A DNA stretch of 21,006 nt, from NCBI GenBank assembly GCA_023386455.1, contig JAEWJO010000339.1, positions 1 through 21,006 of the forward strand. The letters run 5' to 3'. Each line of letters begins with the position of its first letter. Positions within the stretch are counted from its first letter, which is position 1. Under the pieces are notes generated by a model. That model was not told the origin of the DNA, did no database searches, and was given only the letters and a program-made list of their open reading frames with translations. The position numbers and the translations under genes were made by a program. The stretch is from Pseudomonadota bacterium (GTDB taxonomy: Bacteria > Myxococcota_A > Polyangia > Haliangiales > Haliangiaceae). This document shows positions 1 through 7,238 of this stretch, one piece after another.

Positions 1-899
1 GGGTGCTTCCACGCGAACCCGAGCTCGCGGAGCCTTGCCGGCACGACGCGACGGCCGAGCAGGATCGACTCGGCAAACTCGGCGCCGACGACGAGCTTGA
101 TGGCGAACGCAGGCACCGGCGCCCACGACGGTCGGTGCAGCGCCTGGCCGAGCTTCTTCGAGAAGACCGCGTTGCGCGCGGAGTCGGTGACGAGGTTGAT
201 CGGACCGACGTACCGCGCGTCGTCGATCGCCGCGGTGTAGCCGGCGACGACGTCGTCGAGGTGGATCCACGACACCCACTGCACGCCGCTGCCGATCTTG
301 CCGCCCGCGAACAGCTCGAACGGCCGGCGCATCTTCGCGAGCGCACCGCCACGCTTTGCGAGGACGAGGCCGGTGCGCATGTTGACGACGCGGACGCCGA
401 GCGCGGTCGCCGCCTGCGCCTCGTGCTCCCAGTCGCGGCACAGGCGCGCGAGGAACGTGTCGCCGGCGGGTTCGGACTCGACGATCTCGTCGTCGTCGAA
501 GTCGGTGTTCGTGACCGCGAACGGGTAGAAGTCGACGCCCGACGCGACGATCAGCGACTGCGGCCGCTTCTCCGGTGAGAGCGCGCCGAGCGCCTCGACG
601 ATCGTACGCGTGCTCTCGACGCGCGAGTCGCGGAGGACCTGCTTCTGCCGCGCGTCCCACCGCTTCGCCGCGATCGGCTCGCCGGCGAGATGGACGAGCG
701 CGTCGGCGCCGGCGAGCGCGTCACACCACGGCCCCGGCGTCTCGAGGTCGGCCTGGACGGCGGTGACGCCGGCGAGCTTCTGCATCGCGCGCTCGGTGTC
801 GCGGACGAGCACGGTGACGCGATCGCGGCGCGCGGTCAGGTGCGTCACGAGCGCGCCTCCGATGAGGCCGGTCGCACCGGTGACGACGAGGTGCTTCAT
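1..899 (-). CDS. TIGR01777-family NAD(P)-binding epimerase (YfcH-like), 3' end cut by window
   Basis: I translated the minus strand from the ATG at 899; 299 residues are visible and the frame stays open to the window edge. The N-terminus MKHLVVTGATGLIGGAL has the Rossmann GxTGxIG nucleotide-binding loop at residues 8-14. Further on are a VHLAGEPIA stretch, a SGVDFYP segment where the family has its active-site tyrosine, and QWVSWIHLDDVV, which is the hallmark of the TIGR01777/YfcH branch of extended SDR proteins. The last visible residues (RELGFAWKHP) are the usual near-C-terminal FxxxxP motif, so only a few dozen residues should be missing. The start codon overlaps the thiD stop as ATGA, which suggests translational coupling. 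The substrate is unknown for this family; bacterial members act as putative nucleoside-diphosphate-sugar epimerases in the cytoplasm. Confidence 0.88.
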   Translation of the reverse strand, partial: MKHLVVTGATGLIGGALVTHLTARRDRVTVLVRDTERAMQKLAGVTAVQADLETPGPWCDALAGADALVHLAGEPIAAKRWDARQKQVLRDSRVESTRTIVEALGALSPEKRPQSLIVASGVDFYPFAVTNTDFDDDEIVESEPAGDTFLARLCRDWEHEAQAATALGVRVVNMRTGLVLAKRGGALAKMRRPFELFAGGKIGSGVQWVSWIHLDDVVAGYTAAIDDARYVGPINLVTDSARNAVFSKKLGQALHRPSWAPVPAFAIKLVVGAEFAESILLGRRVVPARLRELGFAWKH

Positions 900-1696
900 A
901 CGACCGCCGGAGCGCCGCGCCCGGGATGCGCGGGGTGCGCGATGAGAGCAGCGACGTGCTGCTTCGCGAGCCGGCACGCCTCGACCAGCTCGCGGCCGTG
1001 CGCGAGGTAGGTCGCGATCGCCGACGACAGCGCGCAGCCGGTGCCGTGAACGTCCTCGCCGCTCGGCACGCGTGGCGCGCGCATCTCCTCGCGACCACCG
1101 GCGTGGAGCAAGACGTCGATCGACTCGTCGCCGCCGAAGTGCCCGCCCTTGACGAGCACGGCGGTGTCGAGCTTCGTCGCGAGCTCGCGCGCCGCGGCCT
1201 CGGCCATCGCGAGCGTGCCCGTCGGGTGGCCGGTCAGCATGAACAGCTCGTGCTTGTTCGGCGTCACGAGCGTCAGGTGCGGCTTCAGCGCGGTCATCGC
1301 ATCGAGGTACTGGTCGTCGACCAGGGGCTGCTGGCCGCGTGACGGCGCCATCACGGGATCCCAGACAACCGGCGCGGCGGACAGGTGCAGCGCGTTCGCG
1401 ATCGCGCGTCCGATGTCGGCGGAGCCGAGCATGCCGATCTTGATGCCGCGCACCTCGACGTCGGTCAGCAGGAACGCGAGCTGGTGGCCGACGACCTCCG
1501 GATCGCACGGATGGCTGCCGACGACGCCCGTCGTGTTCTGCACCGTCAGCGCGGTGACGATGCCGGCCGGCCGGCCACCGAGCGCGGACACCGTTCGCAC
1601 GTCGGCGACGAGGCCGGCGCCACCGGACGGATCGAGGCCGGCGCACACGAGCACGTCGGGTGCGCGCATCTCGGCAGGAGCGCGATAGGGAGCCAT
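896..1696 (-). CDS. thiD: Hydroxymethylpyrimidine/phosphomethylpyrimidine kinase ThiD
   Basis: This is a 266-residue ribokinase-fold kinase, the same length as typical ThiD. It phosphorylates HMP and HMP-P in the pyrimidine branch of thiamine synthesis, in the cytoplasm. Visible motifs are the substrate-binding CAGLDPSGGAG near residue 17, VWDPVMAPSRGQ in the middle, TPNKHELFMLTG, VLVKGGHFGG and the anion-hole GTGC at residues 218-221 (the family cysteine). I chose the ATG at 1696 because it lies 26 bases after the upstream dehydrogenase stop and precedes the conserved N-terminus; an internal ATG nine codons later is possible. Neither start has a good Shine-Dalgarno. The stop overlaps the next gene by four bases. 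No other thiamine gene is in view and there is no room for a TPP riboswitch directly upstream, so it is probably transcribed with its neighbours. Confidence 0.95.
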   Translation of the reverse strand: MAPYRAPAEMRAPDVLVCAGLDPSGGAGLVADVRTVSALGGRPAGIVTALTVQNTTGVVGSHPCDPEVVGHQLAFLLTDVEVRGIKIGMLGSADIGRAIANALHLSAAPVVWDPVMAPSRGQQPLVDDQYLDAMTALKPHLTLVTPNKHELFMLTGHPTGTLAMAEAAARELATKLDTAVLVKGGHFGGDESIDVLLHAGGREEMRAPRVPSGEDVHGTGCALSSAIATYLAHGRELVEACRLAKQHVAALIAHPAHPGRGAPAVV

Positions 1697-1722
1697 GGGG
1701 AGAGCCGCGAGCGGCGAAGCGA

Positions 1723-2889
1723 TCAGCCGTCGAATGCTGCGAGGCCGGTCACATCCTGACCGACGACGAGCGTGTGGATGTCGTGCGTGCCCTCGTACGT
1801 GTACACGCTCTCGAGGTTCAGCATGTGGCGGCCGCACTGATACTCGTCGGTGACGCCGTTCGCGCCGAGGATGTCGCGCGCATCGCGTGCGCACTCGCGC
1901 GCCATCGCGACGTTGTTGCGCTTCGCGAGCGAGATCTGCGCGGGAGTCAGCGTCCCGGCCTCCTTGAGGCGGCCCATGCGCCAGCACAGGAGCTGCGCCT
2001 TCGTGATCTCGTTGACCATGTCGACGAGCTTCTTCTGGACGAGCTGGTAGCCGGCGATCGGCCGCGAGAACTGCACGCGATCCTTCGCGTACGACAGCGC
2101 CTCGTCGTAGCAGGCCATCGCCGCGCCGACCGCGCCGTAGCAGATGCCGAAGCGCGCCTGCGACAGGCACGACAGCGGGCCCTTGAGACCCTGGACGCCG
2201 GGCAGGAGCGCATCCTCGCCGACCTCGACGTCCTCGAGGATCAGCTCGCTCGTGACGCTCGCGCGAAGCGACCACTTGCCGTGGATGTCGCGCGCGGTGA
2301 AGCCTGGCGTCTTCGTCGGCACGAGGAAGCCGCGGACGACGCCGTCGAGCTTGGCCCACACGAGCGCGACCTGCGCGACCGAGCCGTTCGTGATCCAGCG
2401 CTTCGTGCCGTTCAGGCGATAGCCGCCGTGGGTGCGCGTCGCGGTCGTCAGCATGCCGCTCGGGTTCGACCCGAAGTCGGGCTCGGTCAGGCCGAAGCAG
2501 CCGATCACGCGGCCGGCCGCCATCTCGGGCAGCCACTTCTGCTTCTGCTCCTCGGAGCCGAATGCCGAGATCGGGTACATGACGAGCGAGCTCTGCACCG
2601 AGCAGAACGAGCGGATGCCCGAGTCGCCGCGCTCGAGCTCCTGGCAGATGAGGCCGTACGCGGTCGGGTTCATCCCCGCGCAGCCGTAGCCCTGGATCGA
2701 GGATCCGAGCAGGCCCATCTCGCCGAACACGGGGACGAGCTCGTGGGGAAATGTCCCATTCGAGAAGTGCTTGCCGATGCCGGGCACGATCCGCGACGAG
2801 ACCAGCTCCCGGACGGTATCGCGCGCCATGCGCTCTTCGTGCGTGAACAGCTCGTCGAGGGCGTAGTAGTCGAGCGCCGCGTATGCCAT
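1723..2889 (-). CDS. gcdH: Acyl-CoA dehydrogenase of the glutaryl-CoA dehydrogenase type
   Basis: The 388-residue protein is an FAD-dependent acyl-CoA dehydrogenase. From memory of the human enzyme it follows glutaryl-CoA dehydrogenase over its full length: ELERGDSGIRSFCSVQSSLV (residues 84-103), FGLTEPDFGSNPSGM, KRNNVAMARECARDARDILG, and TYEGTHDIHTLVVGQ near the end. Glu366 in TYEGTHDIH is the expected catalytic base. Arg93 corresponds to the arginine that pairs with the distal carboxylate of glutaryl-CoA (Arg94 in human numbering), and Glu86 and Tyr365 are also kept. The family converts glutaryl-CoA to crotonyl-CoA in lysine/tryptophan and aromatic degradation, though decarboxylating and non-decarboxylating forms cannot be separated by eye. 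The ATG at 2889 follows a tight divergent promoter region shared with the lytic transglycosylase; thiD and the epimerase follow downstream. Confidence 0.88.
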   Translation of the reverse strand: MAYAALDYYALDELFTHEERMARDTVRELVSSRIVPGIGKHFSNGTFPHELVPVFGEMGLLGSSIQGYGCAGMNPTAYGLICQELERGDSGIRSFCSVQSSLVMYPISAFGSEEQKQKWLPEMAAGRVIGCFGLTEPDFGSNPSGMLTTATRTHGGYRLNGTKRWITNGSVAQVALVWAKLDGVVRGFLVPTKTPGFTARDIHGKWSLRASVTSELILEDVEVGEDALLPGVQGLKGPLSCLSQARFGICYGAVGAAMACYDEALSYAKDRVQFSRPIAGYQLVQKKLVDMVNEITKAQLLCWRMGRLKEAGTLTPAQISLAKRNNVAMARECARDARDILGANGVTDEYQCGRHMLNLESVYTYEGTHDIHTLVVGQDVTGLAAFDG

Positions 2890-2896
2890 CGACGGG

Positions 2897-2920
2897 CGTT
2901 ATACGACGAAACCGTTATAC
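2897..2920. promoter_or_regulatory. Divergent intergenic region with two cgttatac copies, candidate -10 elements
   Basis: The 41-bp gap between the dehydrogenase start (2889, minus) and the transglycosylase start (2931, plus) holds cgttatac at 2897-2904 and again at 2913-2920, a 16-base period. Read on the minus strand each contains TATAAC, and on the plus strand TTATAC; both resemble a -10 box. Promoters in both directions with very short leaders are therefore plausible, as is an operator repeat. I see no convincing -35 boxes. Confidence 0.4.
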
Positions 2921-2930
2921 TCAGAGGCCG

Positions 2931-5108
2931 GTGCGGCACCTCTGGCGATCGCTCGCGCTCTGTGTCGTGGCCCTCACGGCGGCCGCGGACGCCAAACCTG
3001 CGGCGCGCAAGGCCGATCCTCCTCGGAAGGTCGCTCCGAAAGTCTCCAGGCCGAGCGCAAAGGCTGCGCCGGGCCCGGCGCGCAAGGTCGACGTCGCCGC
3101 CGCCAGGCGCCTCGGCGACGCCTATCGCGCGTACGACGCGGGGGACCTCGGCAAGGCCCGCGATCTGCTCGCCAAGCTCGATGACAAGCGCCTCGTCAGC
3201 ACCGACTACGCGCTGTGGATCCGCGGCATGGTCGCGCTGCGCTCGGGCGATATCGCAGTCGCCCAGAAGGCATTCGAGCAGCTCGGCAAGGTCGCCGGCT
3301 CGAAGTACGCGCGCGAGGTGCCGTGGCGGCTCGCCGACTGTTTGTGGGCCAAGGGCGACCGCGCCGCGGCGGCGAAGGCCTACGCGCGCCTGATCGGCGT
3401 CGCCAGGGCGGGGTCGGTCGCCGACGTCGGCACCGCGAAGTTCCGGATCGCCGAGGCGAGCCCGAGTGCGGCCAGCTACCGCGCGTTCGTGCTCGATCAT
3501 CCATCGCACCCGCTCGCCCCGCGCGCCGAGAAGCGCATGTTCGAGCTCGGGGGTGCGCCGTTCTCGCCGCAGGAGCGGCTGGAGCGCGCGAAGCGCCTCA
3601 CGGCCGCGCACGACTGGGACGAGTCGATCGCCGAGCTCGCCCTGATCCCGAAGACCGGCATCTCCGACTCGCTCGCGGTGCAGCGCGACTACTGGACCGG
3701 CACGACGCTGTTCCAGATGCGCCGCCGCTACGGCGACGCGGCGACGCTGCTGCTCGGTGTGTACGCGAAGCTCGACTCCGCCGAGGCGATGTTCCACGGT
3801 GCTCGCGCGCTGTCGCGTGCCGACAAGGACGACGAGGCGATCGTCTGGTACGGCAAGGTCGTCGCGAAGTACCCGCGCACGGCATGGGCCGAGGAGGCGC
3901 AGTTCCTCCGCGGCTGGCTCGAGTTCAACCGTGGCCGCTACAAGCAGGCGATCAAGCCGCTCGAGGACTCGCTCGCGAAGTATCCGCGCAGCAAGTGGGT
4001 CGACGACGCCCACTGGTTCCTCGGCATGTCGCACTACTTCCTCGGCGAGTGGGACGCGGCGCGCACGCAGCTCGCGGCGCTCGCGAAGTTCCGCGGCTCG
4101 CTCGAGGGCGGCAAGGGGACGTACTGGCTCGCGCGGATCGAAGAGCGGCTGAAGCGGACCGACGAGGCCGCCGCCGGCTATCGCGAGACCGTGTCGCGTT
4201 ATCCGTTCTCGTGGTACGCGCTGCTCGCGCGCGCGCGGCTGGCCTCGCTCGGGATCAAGATCGGTCCGTTCGGCGTCGGCACGCCGACGCCCAGAGGCCC
4301 GAAGCTCGCGGCCGAGGTCGACGAGACACTCGCGAGCGACGACCTGATCGAGCGAGCCGACGAGCTCGTCGCGGCCGGCCTCGGTGTCGATGCCGGCGAA
4401 GAGCTCGCGCGCAACGAGAAGGCGTTCCTCAAGCGTCACGATCGCGGCGCCGCGTTCGCGATGCTGCTCGACCGCTATCGCAAGGCCGGCAACTACAACC
4501 GGCCGTGGATGCTCGCCGTCAGCTACTCCGGCAGCGCGCTCGCAGGTCCCCCCGAGGACGATGCGCGGCGCTGGTGGGAGAACGCGTATCCGCGCGCGTA
4601 CCGCGAGCTCGTCGAGAAGCACCAGGACATCGGCAAGAACCCCGACGGCTACCTGCACTCGATCATGCGCAAGGAGAGCGGCTTCAACCCGCACGACATC
4701 TCGTACGCCGACGCGCAGGGCCTGCTCCAGATGATCCCACCGACGACAAGGCGGGTCGCGAAGGCGCTCGGCGTTCCGTACGATCCGGGCAAGCTGTACG
4801 AGCCGGAGTACAACATCAAGACGGGCAGCTGGTACATCGGCCACCTGCTCCAGAAGTTCAAGGGTCAGATCCCGTTCGGCGCCGGCTCGTTCAACAGCGG
4901 TCCGCGTCCGGTGATGCGCTGGCTCGATCAGTACGGCGATCGCGAGGTCGACGAGCTCGTCGAGCTCGTGCCGTACACGCAGACGCGCGAGTACATGAAG
5001 AAGGTCACCGAGAACTACGCGCGCTATCGCTTCCTCTACGCGAACGAGGTCTACGATCAGCCGCTCGTCGTCGACAAGCACTACCTCGACGATCAGCTCA
5101 CGTACTAG
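2931..5108 (+). CDS. slt: Secreted soluble lytic murein transglycosylase with TPR-like region (Slt70 type)
   Basis: The predicted protein has 725 residues from the GTG at 2931. I chose that start because it directly opens a signal peptide (VRHLWRSLALCVVALTAAADA); an upstream in-frame ATG at 2883 would add 16 charged residues and overlap the divergent gene. After a basic Lys/Ala/Pro linker comes a long helical region with TPR-like repeats (for example YPRTAWAEEAQFLRGWLEFN and YPRSKWVDDAHWFLGM), as in Slt70/YfgC-type proteins. The C-terminal SLT domain has MRKESGFNP with catalytic Glu582, then AQGLLQMIPPTT and AGSFNSGPRPVMRW (the usual YNAGP tyrosine is Phe). It cleaves peptidoglycan glycan strands in the periplasm, forming 1,6-anhydromuramic ends. 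Its stop codon overlaps the convergent gene's stop in a shared CTAG. Confidence 0.93.
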   Translation: MRHLWRSLALCVVALTAAADAKPAARKADPPRKVAPKVSRPSAKAAPGPARKVDVAAARRLGDAYRAYDAGDLGKARDLLAKLDDKRLVSTDYALWIRGMVALRSGDIAVAQKAFEQLGKVAGSKYAREVPWRLADCLWAKGDRAAAAKAYARLIGVARAGSVADVGTAKFRIAEASPSAASYRAFVLDHPSHPLAPRAEKRMFELGGAPFSPQERLERAKRLTAAHDWDESIAELALIPKTGISDSLAVQRDYWTGTTLFQMRRRYGDAATLLLGVYAKLDSAEAMFHGARALSRADKDDEAIVWYGKVVAKYPRTAWAEEAQFLRGWLEFNRGRYKQAIKPLEDSLAKYPRSKWVDDAHWFLGMSHYFLGEWDAARTQLAALAKFRGSLEGGKGTYWLARIEERLKRTDEAAAGYRETVSRYPFSWYALLARARLASLGIKIGPFGVGTPTPRGPKLAAEVDETLASDDLIERADELVAAGLGVDAGEELARNEKAFLKRHDRGAAFAMLLDRYRKAGNYNRPWMLAVSYSGSALAGPPEDDARRWWENAYPRAYRELVEKHQDIGKNPDGYLHSIMRKESGFNPHDISYADAQGLLQMIPPTTRRVAKALGVPYDPGKLYEPEYNIKTGSWYIGHLLQKFKGQIPFGAGSFNSGPRPVMRWLDQYGDREVDELVELVPYTQTREYMKKVTENYARYRFLYANEVYDQPLVVDKHYLDDQLTY

Positions 5109-5737
5109 AAGTCGAACGTCAGCGGCGTGCTCTCCGGAGTCGCGCACGCGCCGGCGCGCGATCGATCGCCGACCACCGTGACGCTCGGGCCCGCGAGCTT
5201 CAGCGTGCCTCGGAACGTGTAGTACGCCTTGCCGCCGACGAAGACGTCGCAGCTCGAGATCGCCGGTGCGCAGATATACCCCGGCCCCATGCAGAACACG
5301 GACGTGCGGTACTGCATCGTCGCGGCCACCGACGTCTCGCCGTCGAACGAGACCGAGGACGGCTCGCTGGCGCCGAGGTCGAGGCGAAACCCGGTGCGAC
5401 CGGTCACCTTCAGCGGCGCGAACGAGATCACCTCGACGGACGCGCTCGACGCGAACTGCCACATCCCGGCGAGGCGCAGCGCCGCGCCGTTCTGCGCGTA
5501 GACATAGAGGCCCGGCATCGGCCAGCCCGCCTGGGGCGTGATGCGGACGAGCTTCACGGTCGCATCGCTCTTCTCGATCGTCACGGTGCCGAACCGCTGC
5601 AGGCACGGCTTCAGCTTCTCCCACGACAGCGCCTGCGCGCACTGACTCGCGACGCTCGGCCGGTTGACGACGCGCTCGGCGCGGGTCGCACCGGTGGTCG
5701 CGCCGAGGACGCCGAGGATGATCAACCAGCGGCTCAT
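5105..5737 (-). CDS. Secreted six-cysteine protein of unknown function, paralogue B
   Basis: I do not recognise this 210-residue protein. It begins with a clear signal peptide (MSRWLIILGVLGATTGATRA) and the mature part has six cysteines in the order C-x11-C ... C-x6-C-x6-C ... C, suggesting disulfides in the periplasm or outside. The C-terminal third (ISSCDVFVGGKAYYTFRG, then GDRSRAGACATPE) matches the next gene upstream (ISSCDVYVDGKAYWFFHG, then GDTRFAGALCTPP), so the two are tandem paralogues. The start ATG at 5737 overlaps that gene's stop as ATGA, pointing to translational coupling. At its 3' end the TAG stop shares the palindrome CTAG (5105-5108) with the convergent transglycosylase stop, leaving no room for an intergenic terminator. 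Confidence 0.8.
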   Translation of the reverse strand: MSRWLIILGVLGATTGATRAERVVNRPSVASQCAQALSWEKLKPCLQRFGTVTIEKSDATVKLVRITPQAGWPMPGLYVYAQNGAALRLAGMWQFASSASVEVISFAPLKVTGRTGFRLDLGASEPSSVSFDGETSVAATMQYRTSVFCMGPGYICAPAISSCDVFVGGKAYYTFRGTLKLAGPSVTVVGDRSRAGACATPESTPLTFDF

Positions 5738-6273
5738 TCGTCGATCTCCTCCTCGACCGGCGCGATCAGTGTCCGCGGCGGCGTGCAGAGCGCGCCCGCG
5801 AACCGCGTATCTCCTGCGACCTTCACCACGCCGTCCTTCTTCCAGGCCACCCGCCCGTGAAAGAACCAGTACGCCTTGCCGTCGACGTACACGTCGCAGG
5901 ACGAGATCACCGTGCGGCATCCCTTCTGCGGCCGGCACTCGGTCGTCAGCACGCGGCGCAGGACCACCTTCGTCGGCGACACGTCGTCGAGCCGCACGCT
6001 GGTCGGCGTCACCATTCCGACGTCCATGCGATAGCCCGGCTCCGTCGTCCTCTCGAACGCGAGCAGCTCGCTGTTCGCGCTCGCCGACGCGTAGAACGCC
6101 TGGCGCGTCCACCGCCCTCGCTCGAGCACGTAGAGGCCGAGCGTCGAATCGGTCGCCGACCCGTCGTGCAGCGCGACGAGCTTCGCGCCGTCGACCTCGC
6201 GAACGATCGCCACCCTCTGGCCCCGACGTGCGAGACACGTGGTCCCTTGTTCCACGTCCGCGATGCATCGCAC
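5734..6273 (-). CDS. Secreted six-cysteine protein, paralogue A, apparently frameshifted near its N-terminus
   Basis: The intact open frame gives 179 residues from a GTG at 6273, starting VRCIADVEQGTTC, with no signal peptide. It carries six cysteines aligned with those of the downstream paralogue (C-x9-C ... C-x5-C-x6-C ... C) and shares ISSCDVxVxGKAY and the GDxxxAGxxC tail. Its paralogue, however, has a signal peptide ahead of the same region. Here such a peptide exists in a different frame just upstream (start 6368), so the true gene probably spans 5734-6368 with a one-base error or mutation around 6274-6290. As written, the GTG start would make a cytoplasmic protein with unpaired cysteines, which is unlikely. 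Function unknown. The stop overlaps the next gene by four bases. Confidence 0.65.
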   Translation of the reverse strand: MRCIADVEQGTTCLARRGQRVAIVREVDGAKLVALHDGSATDSTLGLYVLERGRWTRQAFYASASANSELLAFERTTEPGYRMDVGMVTPTSVRLDDVSPTKVVLRRVLTTECRPQKGCRTVISSCDVYVDGKAYWFFHGRVAWKKDGVVKVAGDTRFAGALCTPPRTLIAPVEEEIDE

Positions 6274-6368
6274 GCCACGTCGCGGCGCGGGCCGAAGGGC
6301 TCCTTCAGCGGATGCGCATGGACGGTCGCCGTCCCGACGACCACCAGCAAGATCCCCAGCGCGCGCAT
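6274..6368 (-). other. Out-of-frame signal-peptide segment belonging to paralogue A
   Basis: From an ATG at 6368 the minus strand encodes MRALGILLVVVGTATVHAHP, a textbook signal peptide with an Ala-x-Ala-like cleavage region, then KEPFGPRRDVACDA. It lies 7 bases after the PaiB-like gene's stop, where a next gene would be expected. This frame is one base out of register with the conserved cysteine-containing frame that begins at 6273. Adding one base after the RRDVA codons would join them. It may be an assembly error or a genuine inactivating shift; the sequence alone does not decide. Confidence 0.6.
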
Positions 6369-6375
6369 GCCCCGA

Positions 6376-6999
6376 TTATGAACGAGGTCGGGCCATCAGC
6401 ACGGCGATCTCGCGGTCGGCCGGCCGCGCACTGCCACCGAGCGCCGCGACCACGCCCGTACGGTCGGCGTCGGTCTTGTTCTGCGACAGCTTGCGCGTGC
6501 CGCGGATCTCGTCGATCGACAGCGTCGCGCCGACGATCCCCTTCAGCTTCGCGGCGAGCGTCTCGGGCCGCAGCTTGTCGACGGTCCACGGCCGCTTGTC
6601 CGCGATCCGGGCCTCGAACTGCGCGCTCTGCCGGCGCAGGATCTCGAGCAGCATCGCGTCATCGGTCGCCTCGAGGCGGCCGGCGATCTCGACGGACACG
6701 TAGTTCCAGGTCGGCACCTGGTCTGCCTCGGCATACCAGTCGGGGCTCACGTACGCGTCGGCACCTGTCACGACCGCGGTCACCGCGAGCGGCAGCGATC
6801 TCGCGAGCACGTTGCCGCGCGAAAGATGGAGCAGCAGCCGCTCGCCATCGACGAGCACGGGCGCCTGCCCCACCACCAGTCGCGCCGGGTCGCCCACGCT
6901 GGCTGCGAGCGTCGCGAACGCGCGATCGGCGACAAATGCGAGCATCGACTCGCGGTCCTTCCATGCAAATGCGGCTGCCGGGTGCATCGAAACGAGCAT
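6376..6999 (-). CDS. PaiB-like FMN-binding protein (negative transcriptional regulator family)
   Basis: The 207-residue protein shows the PaiB family layout: an N-terminal MHPAAAFAWKDRESMLAFV, then LLLHLSRGNVLARSL (normally HvARaNP), AYVSPDWYAEADQVPTWNYV, HxxRxW-like ADKRPWTVDKL, and the C-terminal KLSQNKTDADRTGVV. The last two motifs are diagnostic. These proteins have a split-barrel flavin-reductase-like fold; Bacillus PaiB represses sporulation and protease genes, but most members are uncharacterised, so a regulatory role here is not shown. The start is uncertain between the ATG at 6999 and one at 6987 (MHPAAAF), which better matches the family N-terminus; neither has a strong ribosome-binding site. 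It is divergent from the 7014 gene across only 14 bases, and the six-cysteine pair follows it closely on the same strand. Confidence 0.88.
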   Translation of the reverse strand: MLVSMHPAAAFAWKDRESMLAFVADRAFATLAASVGDPARLVVGQAPVLVDGERLLLHLSRGNVLARSLPLAVTAVVTGADAYVSPDWYAEADQVPTWNYVSVEIAGRLEATDDAMLLEILRRQSAQFEARIADKRPWTVDKLRPETLAAKLKGIVGATLSIDEIRGTRKLSQNKTDADRTGVVAALGGSARPADREIAVLMARPRS

Positions 7000-7013
7000 G
7001 CTATCTTGCAGAC

Positions 7014-7226
7014 ATGAAGCTCAAGGGCACACTCAGCCGCACCGATCTCGAGGGTGGACATTGGCTGCTGAAGGCCGACAACGGCGATCAATATCAGCTG
7101 ACCGGAGATGTCAAAGACGCGCAGGACGGCCAGCGCGTCGAGGTCGAGGGCAAGGTCGACAAGCAGGCGATGGGCTTCGGCATGGTGGGGCCGCACTTCA
7201 ACGTCACGAAGTTGACGGCGCTCTGA
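7014..7226 (+). CDS. Small 70-residue protein, DUF5818-like beta-rich fold
   Basis: This short gene runs from ATG 7014 (MKLKGTLSRTDLEGGHWLLK) to TGA 7226. The alternating hydrophobic pattern, with GTL, WLL, QYQLTGDV, QRVEVEGKV and FGMVGPHFNVTKL, looks like a small beta-barrel or OB-like domain. It resembles the small DUF5818-type proteins common in deltaproteobacteria, a resemblance from memory. There is no signal peptide or membrane segment. Codon use fits the neighbours and the final LTAL reads naturally into the stop, so I consider it a real gene. It sits 12 bases before the AhpD-like gene on the same strand, likely an operon, and is divergent from the PaiB-like gene. Function unknown. Confidence 0.75.
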   Translation: MKLKGTLSRTDLEGGHWLLKADNGDQYQLTGDVKDAQDGQRVEVEGKVDKQAMGFGMVGPHFNVTKLTAL

Positions 7227-7238
7227 TAGATTGGATCG

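Noticed and set aside
1697..1722. Possible TPP riboswitch ahead of thiD
   Set aside because: Only 26 bases separate thiD from the upstream gene, and no TPP-aptamer motifs are seen.
2670..5642. A minus-strand open frame of 990 codons
   Set aside because: It covers the antisense of the lytic transglycosylase, whose domains and signal peptide are clear.
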